A stretch of 20,333 nucleotides of DNA from Gammaproteobacteria bacterium. Lineage in GTDB: Bacteria; Pseudomonadota; Gammaproteobacteria; GRL18. The number at the start of each line of letters is the position of its first letter. Positions within the stretch are counted from its first letter, which is position 1. The stretch spans positions 1 through 20,333 of the forward strand of contig JANELJ010000004.1 in assembly GCA_024511395.1 (NCBI GenBank), in the 5' to 3' direction. Both the position numbers and the translations under genes were made by a program. Positions 1 through 8,627 of the stretch are shown piece after piece. The notes under the pieces are model-generated. The model had not been told where the DNA came from, searched no databases, and saw only the letters and a list, made by a program, of their open reading frames with translations.

Positions 1-1
1 T

Positions 2-526
2 TTAGAACGGGATATCATCATCAAAATCTTCCTCAAAAGGCTGTGCGGCGGGAGCCGACTGGGGCTGGTTCTGAGGTTGAGACTGATTAAACTGCTGGTT
101 TTGCTGTGGTGCCTTATTCTGGTTCTGCTGGAAACCGGAATTCTGCTGGTTGTCCTGGTTAAAAGAAGTATCACCGCCGGTGCGGCTGTCCAGCATTTGC
201 ATAACACCGTTAAAACCATCTACTACAACTTCTGTAGTATAGCGATCCTGGCCGTTTTTGTCCTGCCACTTACGGGTCTGCAGCTTGCCTTCAATATAGA
301 CCTGGGAACCTTTATGCAGGTATTCACCGGCGACACCGGCTACGCCGCCAAAAAACACTACCCTGTGCCATTCGGTACGTTCCTGCCGTTGTCCGGTATT
401 TTTATCTTTCCAGGTTTCTGAAGTGGCCAGGGTGATATTGGTAATAGGCTTACCATCTGGTGTATAACGTACTTCCGGTTCTTTCCCCAGTCTCCCTACC
501 AGGATTACTTTATTAACTCCAGCCAT
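2..526 (-). CDS. ssb: Single-stranded DNA-binding protein SSB
   Basis: Complete 174-residue SSB; its stop codon lies at the very edge of the window. It coats single-stranded DNA during replication, recombination and repair. Residues 1 to about 113 form the OB fold, starting [20 protein letters not shown] and including the conserved EWHRVVFFG and [16 protein letters not shown] stretches. This is followed by a Q/N/P-rich disordered linker (about 115-162) and the acidic tip DFDDDIPF, which in the family docks partner proteins such as exonuclease I, RecO and PriA. Length matches E. coli SSB (178 aa). The start has a good ribosome-binding site (AGAGGA, 6 nt upstream). It lies 40 bp downstream of the YajR-like transporter gene on the same strand, so cotranscription is likely; I see no clear promoter in the gap. 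Confidence 0.98.
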   Translation of the reverse strand: MAGVNKVILVGRLGKEPEVRYTPDGKPITNITLATSETWKDKNTGQRQERTEWHRVVFFGGVAGVAGEYLHKGSQVYIEGKLQTRKWQDKNGQDRYTTEVVVDGFNGVMQMLDSRTGGDTSFNQDNQQNSGFQQNQNKAPQQNQQFNQSQPQNQPQSAPAAQPFEEDFDDDIPF

Positions 527-566
527 TATTTATCCTCTTTTTAATATTGCTCTTCAAATTATGCTC

Positions 567-1973
567 TTATGTCTTATGCGAATACTGCTCTGACAGTTTC
601 AGCAGTCCCTCTTTATCCAGGGCATGTAATTCAACTTTTAAATAGGCTGCCTGATCCTCCGGGATCACTACGGCCTCTGCCACGCCGCGAATACCAGTCA
701 GACCTACAGTGGCTTTTAACACGTCCTGTTCCTGAATATTACCCAGTTTCACCACATAAGTACTCAGATAACACGGTGACTTCATAGTCAGGGCAAACAA
801 CAGCCAGATCAGCATGGCCGAGGCGGCAAACAGGAAAACTCCATTTATACCATATAAGCCTAATAACTTTCCACCTATCAGGCCGCCAAAAAAGGCACCC
901 AAGAACTGGCTGGTACTGTAAACGCCCATGGCCGTTCCTTTGGCCTCAGTCGGCGACATTTTGGACACCAGAGAAGGCAGGGAAGCTTCCAGAATATTAA
1001 AGGCAGTAAAAAATACCAGAATAAAAATAGTCAGACCGTAAATAGAATCATGAAATTCCCAGAATCCCAGTTCTGCCAGAGCTACAATGCTAATGGCTCC
1101 TACAAATACTTCTTTCATGCGCCGTTTACTCTCGGCAATAATAATAAAAGGTACCATCATTCCCATTGCAAGCAGCATTACCGGCAGATAAATCTTCCAG
1201 TGCTCGGCAGACGGCAGGTTGGCATGCTGCTGATCAACCAGTGCAATCGGTATCACCAGGAAGGTGGCGGTTAACACCATATGCAGAATTAAAATGCCCA
1301 TATCCAGGCGCAGCAACTGCCGGTCTTTTAAAATAGTTCGAAACTGTTCCGGTACCGGCTCTGTTTCCCGGTGAAAACTTCTCGGTGCATCAGGCACCCA
1401 GAACAGGGTAACGGCCACACCCAGCAGGGCAAATACTGCCGTTAACCAGAACATGCCGTCAACACCAATCCATTCATTGAGAATAGAACCAGCGACCATG
1501 GCTACTGCAAAGGAAAAACCGATGCTCATACCAATGGTCGCCATAATTTTCAGCCGATGTTCTTCACGGGTTAAATCAGCCGCCAGAGCCATAACAGCCG
1601 CAGCAACAGCCCCACTGCCCTGAATAATCCGCCCCAGAATCACACCGTAAATAGAATCTGAAACGGCCGCAACCATACTGCCTGCTGCAAAAATCAGCAT
1701 CCCCACTACAATTACCGGCTTGCGACCAATCTTGTCCGATAGCATCCCGAAAGGGATCTGAAAAATAGCCTGAGTTAAACCATAAGCACCAATGGCCAGA
1801 CCAATTAATAAGGGGGTATTGCCTTCCAGTTGTTGACCATACAGAGAAAACACCGGAAAAATCATAAACAGACCCAGCATACGCAGAGAGTAAATACTGG
1901 CCAGGGATAATGAGGCCCGTTTTTCAGCGGGGGTTAGTTTATCGATTTCGGTTTGTGATGACTTACTTCTCAT
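567..1973 (-). CDS. YajR-like major facilitator superfamily transporter with C-terminal YAM domain
   Basis: 468-residue inner-membrane transporter of the MFS drug-efflux type. About 12 hydrophobic segments occupy residues 25-397. MFS motif A (GMLSDKIGRKPV, residues 76-87) sits in the loop between helices 2 and 3, and a polar loop near 195-222 divides the two halves. After the last helix, residues about 402-462 form a small soluble alpha/beta domain with alternating strands and helices (YLSTYVVKLGNI, then VLKATVGLTGIRG, then AAYLKVEL). This matches the position and size of the ferredoxin-like YAM domain of E. coli YajR. Substrate unknown. It starts with ATG; the ribosome-binding site is weak (AAGG about 17-20 nt upstream). 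The gene lies between ssb and the divergent uvrA, an arrangement also known in Pseudomonas. Family assignment is firm; YajR subfamily is inferred from architecture. Confidence 0.9.
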   Translation of the reverse strand: MRSKSSQTEIDKLTPAEKRASLSLASIYSLRMLGLFMIFPVFSLYGQQLEGNTPLLIGLAIGAYGLTQAIFQIPFGMLSDKIGRKPVIVVGMLIFAAGSMVAAVSDSIYGVILGRIIQGSGAVAAAVMALAADLTREEHRLKIMATIGMSIGFSFAVAMVAGSILNEWIGVDGMFWLTAVFALLGVAVTLFWVPDAPRSFHRETEPVPEQFRTILKDRQLLRLDMGILILHMVLTATFLVIPIALVDQQHANLPSAEHWKIYLPVMLLAMGMMVPFIIIAESKRRMKEVFVGAISIVALAELGFWEFHDSIYGLTIFILVFFTAFNILEASLPSLVSKMSPTEAKGTAMGVYSTSQFLGAFFGGLIGGKLLGLYGINGVFLFAASAMLIWLLFALTMKSPCYLSTYVVKLGNIQEQDVLKATVGLTGIRGVAEAVVIPEDQAAYLKVELHALDKEGLLKLSEQYSHKT

Positions 1974-2059
1974 TATGTTTAATTTAAATACCTTAATATT
2001 TAACTCAGCTACGGATTAAATTCATGCCAAATCAATAACTAAAATTATTCTACTTTTCA

Positions 2060-2089
2060 TTGTTCTTTTACTTAGAAAGACAGTATATT
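2060..2089 (+). promoter_or_regulatory. Candidate sigma-70 promoter for uvrA
   Basis: TTGTTC (2060-2065), an 18-nt spacer, then TATATT (2084-2089), with the uvrA ATG at 2123, giving a predicted leader of about 27 nt. The -10 matches consensus at 5 of 6 positions and the -35 at only 3 of 6, so this is a candidate. The whole gap 1974-2122 contains no CTG triplet on the plus strand and therefore no CTG-N10-CAG LexA box. No convincing Shine-Dalgarno sequence precedes the ATG. Confidence 0.45.
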
Positions 2090-2122
2090 ATCAGTTTTTG
2101 TTCAGGCTTGTTACTATATTTT

Positions 2123-4945
2123 ATGGATACAATTAAAATTCAGGGGGCACGTACCCATAACCTTAAAAACATTGATTTAGAGCTGCCTCGCGATAAGCTC
2201 ATTGTGATCACCGGCCTGTCCGGTTCCGGTAAATCATCCTTGGCTTTTGATACCATTTACGCTGAAGGCCAGCGCCGTTATGTGGAATCTCTGTCCAGCT
2301 ATGCCCGGCAGTTTCTGTCCATGATGGAGAAGCCCGATATTGATCATATTGAGGGTTTGTCCCCGGCCATTTCCATAGAGCAGAAGTCTACCTCACATAA
2401 CCCTCGCTCGACTGTAGGTACAGTCACAGAAATCTACGATTACCTGCGTTTATTATTTGCCCGTGCCGGAGAACCCCGCTGCCCGGAACACCACACTACT
2501 CTGGATGCCCAGACAGTCAGCCAGATGGTGGATAGAACCCTCGCACTGCCTGAAGGCACTAAGCTTATGCTGCTGGCTCCCGTGGTGCAGGATCGTAAAG
2601 GTGAACATCATGTACTGTTTAAAGAACTACGGGCACAGGGTTTTATCAGGGTGAGGATTGACGGTGAACTTTATGAACTGGATAATCCTCCGGAACTGGA
2701 ACTGCATAAAAAACACACCATTGAGGTGGTTGTGGATCGCTTCAAGGTGCGGGAAGATCTAAAACAGCGCCTGGCCGATTCTTTTGAAACTGCTCTGGAA
2801 CTGTCTAACGGCACGGTCCAAATTGCCCTTATGGATGGTGCTAAGGAAGCTGACATTTCTTTTTCTGCCCGCTTTGCCTGTCCGGAATGTGGCTACAGCC
2901 TGACGGAACTGGAACCGAGAATATTTTCCTTTAATAATCCTGCCGGTGCCTGTCCCAGCTGTGACGGACTGGGGGTTAAACAGTTTTTTGATCCGCAGAA
3001 AGTCGTGCACAATCCTGATGCACCTCTGACTTCCGGTGCAATCCGCGGCTGGGATCGGCGCAATGCCTATTATTTTCAGATGCTCAAGTCACTGGCAGAA
3101 CACTATGATTTTGACCTGAACACCCCATTTAATGAACTGCCGAAAAAAATACAGGACATGATCCTCTATGGTAATCAGGGTGAAGTCATTAATTTCGTTT
3201 ATGTTAATGACAAGGGCAGAAAAACCACCCGCAATGCACCCTTTGAAGGGGTGATCCATAATATGCAGCGCCGCTATCTGGAAACCGATTCTAATGTGGT
3301 GCGTGAAGAACTGAGCAAATACCAGACTGTTCATGCCTGTCCGGACTGCCATGGCAGCCGGCTTAATATTGCGGCACGTAATGTCTTTATAAAAAGTAAA
3401 AACCTGCATGAAGTCGTGGCCATGTCCATTGGTGATACCGCCGAGTTTTTTGAGAAACTTAAATTACCTGGTAAACGAGGCGAAATAGCCAAAAAGATTG
3501 TGGTTGAAATTAAACAACGGCTTAACTTTCTGGTGAATATCGGCCTGGAATATCTTACCCTGGATCGCAGTGCTGAAACCCTCTCCGGCGGTGAGGCCCA
3601 GCGGATCCGCCTGGCCAGCCAGATTGGTGCCGGACTGGTAGGTGTTATGTATATTCTGGATGAACCGTCTATTGGTCTGCACCAGAGAGATAATCAGCGC
3701 TTGTTAAACACACTCAATTATTTAAGAGATCTGGGCAATACCGTTATCGTCGTGGAACATGATGAAGATGCTATTCGTGCAGCGGATTATATTGTGGATA
3801 TCGGCCCGGGAGCCGGGGTTCATGGCGGTGAAATTGTTGCCCAGGGCTCTTTAAAACAAATACTGAAAAACAAAAAATCCATTACTGCACAATTTCTCAG
3901 CGGACAGGATGCTATTGCCATACCGGCACAGCGTACCCCGGTGGATAAAAAACGCCTGTTAAAAATTAAGGGGGCTTCAGACAATAATTTAAAACGGGTT
4001 AATGTCACAATCCCGGTTGGTTTACTTACTGTAGTCACGGGAGTTTCGGGTTCAGGCAAATCCACCTTAATTAATAAAACTTTATACCAGTATGCCGCCG
4101 GTATTTTAAACCGGGCCAATACTTCTCCGGCGTCATTTAAGTCTATTGAAGGGCTCGATCAGTTTGACAAGGTAATTGATATTGACCAGAGCCCTATTGG
4201 GCGTACTCCCCGCTCCAATCCGGCCACCTATACCGGACTGTTCACTTCCATCCGTGATTTATTTGCCGCTACTAACGAAGCCCGTTCCCGGGCCTATAAT
4301 GTTGGCCGGTTCAGTTTTAATGTTAAAGGCGGACGCTGCGAAGCCTGTCAGGGTGATGGTGTTATTAAGGTTGAGATGCATTTTCTGCCCGATGTCTATG
4401 TCCCCTGTGATGTCTGCAAGGGCAAACGCTATAACCGGGAAACCCTGGAGATTAAGTACAAGGGTAAAAATATTTATCAGGTACTGGATATGACCATTGA
4501 AGAAGCCCATGAGTTTTTCAGTGCCATACCGGCTTTAAAGCGCAAGTTACAGACTCTACTTGATGTGGGTCTGTCTTATATCAAGCTGGGTCAGAGTGCT
4601 ACGACTTTATCGGGAGGTGAAGCACAAAGGGTAAAGTTGTCCAGAGAATTGTCCAAAAGGGATACGGGCAAGACTCTGTATATACTGGATGAACCAACCA
4701 CTGGTCTGCATTTTTATGATATTAAACAGTTATTACAGGTTTTGTTTAAACTGCGTGACCATGGAAATACGGTAGTGATTATTGAGCATAATCTGGATGT
4801 GATTAAGACGGCAGACTGGATCATTGATATCGGGCCGGAAGGAGGTAATAAGGGTGGGACGGTTATTGACTGTACTACGCCTGAGGAGCTGGTTAAGAAT
4901 AAGGAGTCTTATACTGGGGAGTTTTTAAAGGGGTATTTAAAATAG
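2123..4945 (+). CDS. uvrA: UvrABC excinuclease subunit A
   Basis: 940 residues, the same length as E. coli UvrA, counted from the ATG at 2123. An in-frame upstream ATG at 2060 would add 21 residues not found in the family and would begin inside the candidate promoter, so it is rejected. UvrA dimers find bulky DNA lesions and load UvrB for nucleotide excision repair. Visible: Walker A 1 (GLSGSGKSS, 31-39); first zinc site C253/C256/C277/C280; ABC signature LSGGEAQR at 487; Walker [12 protein letters not shown]; second Walker [10 protein letters not shown] at 640-648; second zinc site C739/C742/C762/C765; signature 2 LSGGEAQR at 829; Walker [12 protein letters not shown]. All key residues are intact. 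It converges on rplQ across a shared terminator and diverges from the YajR-like gene. Confidence 0.98.
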   Translation: MDTIKIQGARTHNLKNIDLELPRDKLIVITGLSGSGKSSLAFDTIYAEGQRRYVESLSSYARQFLSMMEKPDIDHIEGLSPAISIEQKSTSHNPRSTVGTVTEIYDYLRLLFARAGEPRCPEHHTTLDAQTVSQMVDRTLALPEGTKLMLLAPVVQDRKGEHHVLFKELRAQGFIRVRIDGELYELDNPPELELHKKHTIEVVVDRFKVREDLKQRLADSFETALELSNGTVQIALMDGAKEADISFSARFACPECGYSLTELEPRIFSFNNPAGACPSCDGLGVKQFFDPQKVVHNPDAPLTSGAIRGWDRRNAYYFQMLKSLAEHYDFDLNTPFNELPKKIQDMILYGNQGEVINFVYVNDKGRKTTRNAPFEGVIHNMQRRYLETDSNVVREELSKYQTVHACPDCHGSRLNIAARNVFIKSKNLHEVVAMSIGDTAEFFEKLKLPGKRGEIAKKIVVEIKQRLNFLVNIGLEYLTLDRSAETLSGGEAQRIRLASQIGAGLVGVMYILDEPSIGLHQRDNQRLLNTLNYLRDLGNTVIVVEHDEDAIRAADYIVDIGPGAGVHGGEIVAQGSLKQILKNKKSITAQFLSGQDAIAIPAQRTPVDKKRLLKIKGASDNNLKRVNVTIPVGLLTVVTGVSGSGKSTLINKTLYQYAAGILNRANTSPASFKSIEGLDQFDKVIDIDQSPIGRTPRSNPATYTGLFTSIRDLFAATNEARSRAYNVGRFSFNVKGGRCEACQGDGVIKVEMHFLPDVYVPCDVCKGKRYNRETLEIKYKGKNIYQVLDMTIEEAHEFFSAIPALKRKLQTLLDVGLSYIKLGQSATTLSGGEAQRVKLSRELSKRDTGKTLYILDEPTTGLHFYDIKQLLQVLFKLRDHGNTVVIIEHNLDVIKTADWIIDIGPEGGNKGGTVIDCTTPEELVKNKESYTGEFLKGYLK

Positions 4946-4968
4946 AGTGCATGGGAAAAGGAATCTAA

Positions 4969-5007
4969 GGCATAAAAAAACCGGGGCTGGCCCGGTTTTT
5001 TTATGCC
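4969..5007. terminator. Bidirectional Rho-independent terminator between uvrA and rplQ
   Basis: Perfect 17-bp inverted repeat (4969-4985 and 4991-5007) around a 5-nt loop. The stem core is CCGGG/CCCGG, flanked by A7 on one side and T7 on the other, so each strand transcribes a G/C hairpin followed by a U run. It begins 23 nt after the uvrA stop and ends 37 nt after the rplQ stop, and so can end both convergent transcripts. Confidence 0.95.
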
Positions 5008-5044
5008 CTTTGAGGGCTGAAGTATCTGAAAAAGTCAGTGAAAC

Positions 5045-5431
5045 TTATTCTTCTTCGATATCATCTTCAATAATGGGACGATCCACCAGCTCTACATAAG
5101 CCATTGGGGCATTGTCACCCTTACGGAAGCCGCATTTTAAAATACGAACATAACCGCCTGGACGGTCCTGATAACGTGGGCCGATTTCAGTAAACAACTT
5201 GGCAGTGACTTCATTGTCACGGGTACGTGCAAAAATAACACGACGGTTGGCTACAGAGTCAACTTTGGCGCGAGTGATTATAGGTTCAACTACGCGACGC
5301 AGTTCTTTGGCTTTAGGTAAAGTGGTTTTAATAATTTCATGACGCAATAAAGAAACAGCCATATTTTTAAACATCGCTTTACGATGTGAGCTGTTACGGT
5401 TTAATTGACGTCCACTCTTACGATGACGCAT
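5045..5431 (-). CDS. rplQ: 50S ribosomal protein L17
   Basis: 128 residues (E. coli 127), beginning [20 protein letters not shown], the L17 hallmark. L17 sits near the polypeptide exit tunnel rim of the 50S subunit. The C-terminus is acidic (EDDIEEE), whereas the rest is basic. Strong ribosome-binding site (AAAGGAA, 8 nt before the ATG). It is the last gene of the alpha operon, 102 bp after rpoA, and is followed by the bidirectional terminator. The gap to rpoA (5432-5533) holds no clear terminator. Confidence 0.98.
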   Translation of the reverse strand: MRHRKSGRQLNRNSSHRKAMFKNMAVSLLRHEIIKTTLPKAKELRRVVEPIITRAKVDSVANRRVIFARTRDNEVTAKLFTEIGPRYQDRPGGYVRILKCGFRKGDNAPMAYVELVDRPIIEDDIEEE

Positions 5432-5533
5432 GATAATTTTCCTTTATTAATCTATAGCACCCAGCCATCATAACAACATGACTGAATCTAAGTTACTATA
5501 AATACTGCTTACGCAGGTTTGATACCTATTAAA

Positions 5534-6547
5534 TTATGAGTTTAATTTTCGGTCAGGCTGAGTGCTGTCTTTTAGGATAGCGGGGGGCCAGTTTTCCAGT
5601 TTAATACCCAAGCTCAGGCCTTTGGAAGCCAGTACGTCCTTAATTTCAGTTAAGGATTTCTTACCCAAGTTAGGTGTTTTTAATAACTCAACTTCAGTAC
5701 GCTGAATCAGATTACCTATAAAGTAAATTTGTTCGGCTTTCAGGCAGTTGGCTGAACGGACCGTTAACTCCAGATCGTCGATAGGACGTAACAGAATTGG
5801 GTCAATTTCAGGTTCTTTCTCTTTCTGCTCTTCCGGCTCACGAACATTCAGGTTCACGAAAGAAGATAACTGGTCAGAAAGAATGGTCGCCGCATGCTTG
5901 ATAGCTTCTTCCGGATCGATAGTACCATTGGTTTCCAGATCGATGATCAACTTGTCCAGGTTAGTACGTTGTTCTACCCGGGCATTTTCTACCTGGTAGG
6001 ATACTTTTAACACTGGGCTGTAGCTGGCATCAAGCTGTAAACGGCCAATAACCGAATCAGAATCTTCTGGACGGTTACGGGTATTGGAAGGCTGATAGCC
6101 AATGCCTTTGTTAATACGCAGTTTCATATTAATTTTTGCACCGGAAGACAGGTTACAGATAACATGATCGGGATTGACAATTTCAACATCGTGGTCCAGA
6201 GCAATATCAGCAGCAGTCACTACCGCAGGACCTTTCTTGTTCAGTGCCAACTCAACTTCATCACGATTGTTTAAACGAATGGCTACACCTTTCAGGTTTA
6301 ACAGGATTTCAATAACATCTTCCTGTACACCTTCAATACTGGAGTATTCATGTAATACGCCATCAATCTCTGCTTCGTAGATGCATGCACCTGTCATAGA
6401 AGAGAGCAGTATGCGACGCAATGAGTTACCTAAAGTATGTCCGAAACCTCTTTCAAGGGGCTCCAGTACAACTTTCGCATGATTTTCTGAATATTGTTGT
6501 ACATCGACCAGCTTGGGTCTTAGAAACTGAGATACAGAGTCCTGCAT
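5534..6547 (-). CDS. rpoA: DNA-directed RNA polymerase alpha subunit
   Basis: 337 residues (E. coli 329). The N-terminal assembly domain (about 1-235) carries the family motifs [20 protein letters not shown] and [17 protein letters not shown] charged linker rich in E/K/P follows. The C-terminal domain begins near [16 protein letters not shown] and contains [20 protein letters not shown]; these hold the residues that in E. coli contact UP-element DNA and activators. The alpha dimer nucleates polymerase assembly. Ribosome-binding site AGGA lies 7 nt before the ATG. It is in the alpha operon between rpsD and rplQ. A strong hairpin sits in the 89-bp gap just upstream of it and may adjust rpoA expression relative to the r-proteins (inference). 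Confidence 0.99.
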   Translation of the reverse strand: MQDSVSQFLRPKLVDVQQYSENHAKVVLEPLERGFGHTLGNSLRRILLSSMTGACIYEAEIDGVLHEYSSIEGVQEDVIEILLNLKGVAIRLNNRDEVELALNKKGPAVVTAADIALDHDVEIVNPDHVICNLSSGAKINMKLRINKGIGYQPSNTRNRPEDSDSVIGRLQLDASYSPVLKVSYQVENARVEQRTNLDKLIIDLETNGTIDPEEAIKHAATILSDQLSSFVNLNVREPEEQKEKEPEIDPILLRPIDDLELTVRSANCLKAEQIYFIGNLIQRTEVELLKTPNLGKKSLTEIKDVLASKGLSLGIKLENWPPAILKDSTQPDRKLNS

Positions 6548-6581
6548 GAAGTGTCCTCATAGCATAAATTATTTTTATAAC

Positions 6582-6626
6582 GCCAAAAGCCTTATTGATA
6601 AAACTATCAATAATAAGGCTTTTGGC
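6582..6626 (-). repeat. Long hairpin (15-bp perfect stem) between rpsD and rpoA
   Basis: Perfect 15-bp inverted repeat: GCCAAAAGCCTTATT at 6582-6596 and its complement at 6612-6626, with a 15-nt loop that can itself pair through GATA/TATC. It begins 10 nt after the rpsD stop in the transcript. In the minus-strand transcript it is followed by a mixed A/T stretch, not a clean U run. A full terminator is therefore doubtful; partial termination, RNase processing or 3'-end protection of the upstream message are alternatives. Confidence 0.8.
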
Positions 6627-6636
6627 AAGAGTGAAA

Positions 6637-7257
6637 TTACTTGGAGTATAATTCCACAATCAGGTTTTCCTGAATTTCTGTTGGCAGTTCGCTACGTTCT
6701 GGAATGGACTTGAAAGTACCTTCCATAGCTTTCTCATCAACTGAAATCCACTCTTCAATTTCGCGCTGTTTGCGAAGTTCAAGAGCATCTTTGATACGTT
6801 GCTGGTTTTTTGCTTTCTCACGGATAGAAATAACATCACCGGGTTGAACTGTGTAAGACGGGATATTAACAATCTTACCATTAACCAGGATAGCCTTGTG
6901 GCCAACCAGTTGTCTGGCTTCTGCGCGGGTAGAGCCAAAGCCCATACGATAAACAACATTATCTAAACGCTGTTCCAGAAGTCTTAACAGGTTCTCACCG
7001 GTTGCACCCTTCTGACCGGACGCTTTTTTGTAGTAGTTTCTGAACTGTTTTTCCAGAACACCATAAATTCTTCTGACTTTCTGCTTTTCACGCAGCTGCA
7101 TACCGAATTCACTTAAACGACCACGTCCCGCACCATGTACGCCGGGTGGTTGTTCCATATTACATTTGGTATCTAATGCACGCAGGCCGCTTTTAAGACC
7201 CAGGTCAGTTTTTTCACGACGTGATAGTTTACAAGTCGGTCCAATATATCTGGCCAT
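6637..7257 (-). CDS. rpsD: 30S ribosomal protein S4
   Basis: 206 residues, the E. coli length. It begins [20 protein letters not shown], contains the S4 domain ([20 protein letters not shown] and [17 protein letters not shown]) and ends in [11 protein letters not shown]4 is a primary 16S rRNA binder that starts 30S assembly, and in E. coli it is the translational repressor of the alpha operon. Only C9 and C33 are present, so there is no four-cysteine zinc site. Ribosome-binding site GAAGGAA lies about 9 nt upstream of the ATG. It sits 55 bp after rpsK. Confidence 0.99.
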   Translation of the reverse strand: MARYIGPTCKLSRREKTDLGLKSGLRALDTKCNMEQPPGVHGAGRGRLSEFGMQLREKQKVRRIYGVLEKQFRNYYKKASGQKGATGENLLRLLEQRLDNVVYRMGFGSTRAEARQLVGHKAILVNGKIVNIPSYTVQPGDVISIREKAKNQQRIKDALELRKQREIEEWISVDEKAMEGTFKSIPERSELPTEIQENLIVELYSK

Positions 7258-7312
7258 AATTTAATTCCTTCTCGTTAATCTCTTTACTGTTCTCTTGGAA
7301 GATAAAAGTCGT

Positions 7313-7699
7313 TTATACACGACGCTTCTTAGAGGGACGACAACCATTATGCGGGATAGGGGTTACATCAGTAATACTGTTGATTTTGTAACCCAGTGCA
7401 TTAAAGGCACGAACTGCGGATTCACGACCAGGACCAGGACCTTTTACGTTCACGTCAAGATTTTTCATCCCCATTTCCAGAGTGACTTTGCCAGCTCTTT
7501 CAGCTGCTACCTGAGCAGCAAATGGAGTACTTTTTCTGGAACCACGGAAACCGGAACCACCTGCAGTAGCCCAGGCCAGAGCATTGCCCTGACGATCCGT
7601 GATGGTAATAATTGTATTGTTGAAGGATGCATGGATATGTGCAATTCCGTCAACCACTGTACGTTTTACTTTTTTACGTGAACGACTTGGTTTAGCCAT
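7313..7699 (-). CDS. rpsK: 30S ribosomal protein S11
   Basis: 128 residues (E. coli 129). Contains [35 protein letters not shown], the [12 protein letters not shown] motif and the basic end [10 protein letters not shown]11 lies on the 30S platform near the mRNA exit and the Shine-Dalgarno helix. The ribosome-binding site is weak (AGGT, about 9 nt before the ATG). It is separated from rpsM by an unusually long 209-bp gap (7700-7908). Confidence 0.99.
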   Translation of the reverse strand: MAKPSRSRKKVKRTVVDGIAHIHASFNNTIITITDRQGNALAWATAGGSGFRGSRKSTPFAAQVAAERAGKVTLEMGMKNLDVNVKGPGPGRESAVRAFNALGYKINSITDVTPIPHNGCRPSKKRRV

Positions 7700-7880
7700 T
7701 AGTTTTACCTATATAATTTTGAATCTTAGCAGAGCATGTAGTGAGCTGTTCTTCCTCGTAGAAATAAGCAGTCATTTCAGCTTTGATAACACTCTTTTAT
7801 TGAATCAGTCTTTTGTTTATTCAGTTTGTTCGATAGTATTTGCTATTTATAATATCAACAAGAATTTATGGATTGTGATC

Positions 7881-7901
7881 GGCCTTTCCTGAAGAAAGGC
7901 C
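7881..7901 (-). repeat. Hairpin just downstream of rpsM
   Basis: Perfect 8-bp stem GGCCTTTC/GAAAGGCC with a 5-nt loop, 7 nt after the rpsM stop. The transcript continues as GAUCACAAU, so no U run follows and it is not a standard terminator. The remaining 7700-7880 is A/T-rich. I see a weak promoter-like pair there (TTGTTG, 17 nt, TACTAT) but no ORF of known type. Confidence 0.65.
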
Positions 7902-7908
7902 TGCAAAC

Positions 7909-8265
7909 TTACTTACGAATAGGCTTACGAGGACCCTTACGAGTTCTGGCATTCGTTTTAGTACGCTGACCACGCAGAGGTAAACTTCTGCGGTGTCTTA
8001 AACCACGGTAACAACCCATATCCATCAGACGTTTGATGTTCATGGAAACTTCTCGTCTCAGATCACCTTCTACAGTGAACTCACTAACTAAGGCACGAAT
8101 AGCATCCAGTTCTTTTTCTGATAACTCTTCAACTTTAGTAGCACCGTCAATGCCGGCCTGTTCTAAAATCTTTTTGGAGCGGGTTGGACCAATTCCATAA
8201 ATCGATGTTAATGCAATAACTGCATGTTTTCTATCTGGAACGTTTACACCAGCAATACGAGCCAT
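7909..8265 (-). CDS. rpsM: 30S ribosomal protein S13
   Basis: 118 residues, the E. coli length. It starts [19 protein letters not shown], has the helix-two-turn-helix region [12 protein letters not shown], and ends in the basic tail [18 protein letters not shown], which contacts P-site tRNA. S13 is in the 30S head and bridges to the 50S. GGGAG, 8 nt upstream, serves as ribosome-binding site. It is the first gene of the alpha operon, directly behind a consensus promoter. Confidence 0.99.
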   Translation of the reverse strand: MARIAGVNVPDRKHAVIALTSIYGIGPTRSKKILEQAGIDGATKVEELSEKELDAIRALVSEFTVEGDLRREVSMNIKRLMDMGCYRGLRHRRSLPLRGQRTKTNARTRKGPRKPIRK

Positions 8266-8308
8266 AAAGGCACTCCCATCAATCTAATAGTAATAAAAAG
8301 AGCGCGTA

Positions 8309-8337
8309 ATTATACGCACTGTTATAAGTCATGTCAA
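8309..8337 (-). promoter_or_regulatory. Consensus sigma-70 promoter of the alpha operon
   Basis: On the minus strand TTGACA (8337-8332), exactly 17 nt, then TATAAT (8314-8309): a perfect match to both hexamers at the best spacing. The predicted start is near 8302, giving a leader of about 37 nt before rpsM. A terminator for the upstream spc transcript ends about 40 bp further upstream, so this promoter plausibly defines an independent alpha operon. Confidence 0.93.
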
Positions 8338-8375
8338 TGAAATTTAATGTGTGAATTTTAGTTTCATTAAACAAC

Positions 8376-8409
8376 AAAAGAGAATTTCCATAACGGCCAA
8401 TTCTCTTTT
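8376..8409 (-). terminator. Rho-independent terminator ending the spc operon
   Basis: Perfect 11-bp stem (8399-8409 with 8376-8386; AAAAGAGAATT and its complement) around a 12-nt loop. In the minus-strand transcript the stem ends in UUUU and continues as GUUGUUU. It lies 58 nt after the rpmJ stop and just before the alpha promoter. The stem is A/T-rich, so read-through may be substantial. Confidence 0.7.
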
Positions 8410-8410
8410 T

Positions 8411-8449
8411 ATTTTAAATGAGTTCCTGTCTGGAACAGGTATTTAAAAT
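8411..8449 (-). repeat. Second hairpin downstream of rpmJ
   Basis: Nested inverted repeat: outer arms ATTTTAAAT (8411-8419) and ATTTAAAAT (8441-8449), inner arms CCTGT (8425-8429) and ACAGG (8435-8439) around a 5-nt loop. It stands directly before the terminator hairpin in the transcript. No U run follows it. Confidence 0.6.
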
Positions 8450-8466
8450 TTGTCGTGATTATTTAC

Positions 8467-8580
8467 TTATCCCTGGCGCTGCTTGTGACGTGCATCTGAA
8501 CAAATAACACGGACAATACCTTTACGCTTGATAACTTTGCAGTTTCTGCAAATCTTTTTTACTGAAGCACGGACTTTCAT
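8467..8580 (-). CDS. rpmJ: 50S ribosomal protein L36
   Basis: 37-residue gene read directly from the sequence: [20 protein letters not shown], then [17 protein letters not shown]. The length and the zinc ligands C11, C14, C27 and H32 identify the zinc-binding (C+) form of L36, a small 50S protein that organises late 23S rRNA folding. Ribosome-binding site AGAGGTG lies about 4 nt before the ATG. It is the last gene of the spc operon, 47 bp after secY, and is followed by two hairpins, the second of which resembles a terminator. Confidence 0.97.
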   Translation of the reverse strand: MKVRASVKKICRNCKVIKRKGIVRVICSDARHKQRQG

Positions 8581-8627
8581 GTTTCACCTCTAAAAATAGA
8601 ATTAAAATTCAGTTCTAGTGTTGCAGG

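Noticed and set aside
77..421. Plus-strand open frame of 114 codons opposite ssb
   Set aside because: It is the antisense shadow of an intact ssb gene, has no ribosome-binding site and resembles no family.
2060..2122. Upstream in-frame ATG adding 21 residues to UvrA
   Set aside because: The family starts at [16 protein letters not shown], the extension is hydrophobic and unlike UvrA, and the upstream ATG overlaps the likely promoter.
7599..7892. Plus-strand open frame of 97 codons across the rpsK start and the rpsM-rpsK gap
   Set aside because: A hydrophobic, low-complexity translation of A/T-rich DNA, half of it antisense to rpsK. No ribosome-binding site or family resemblance.
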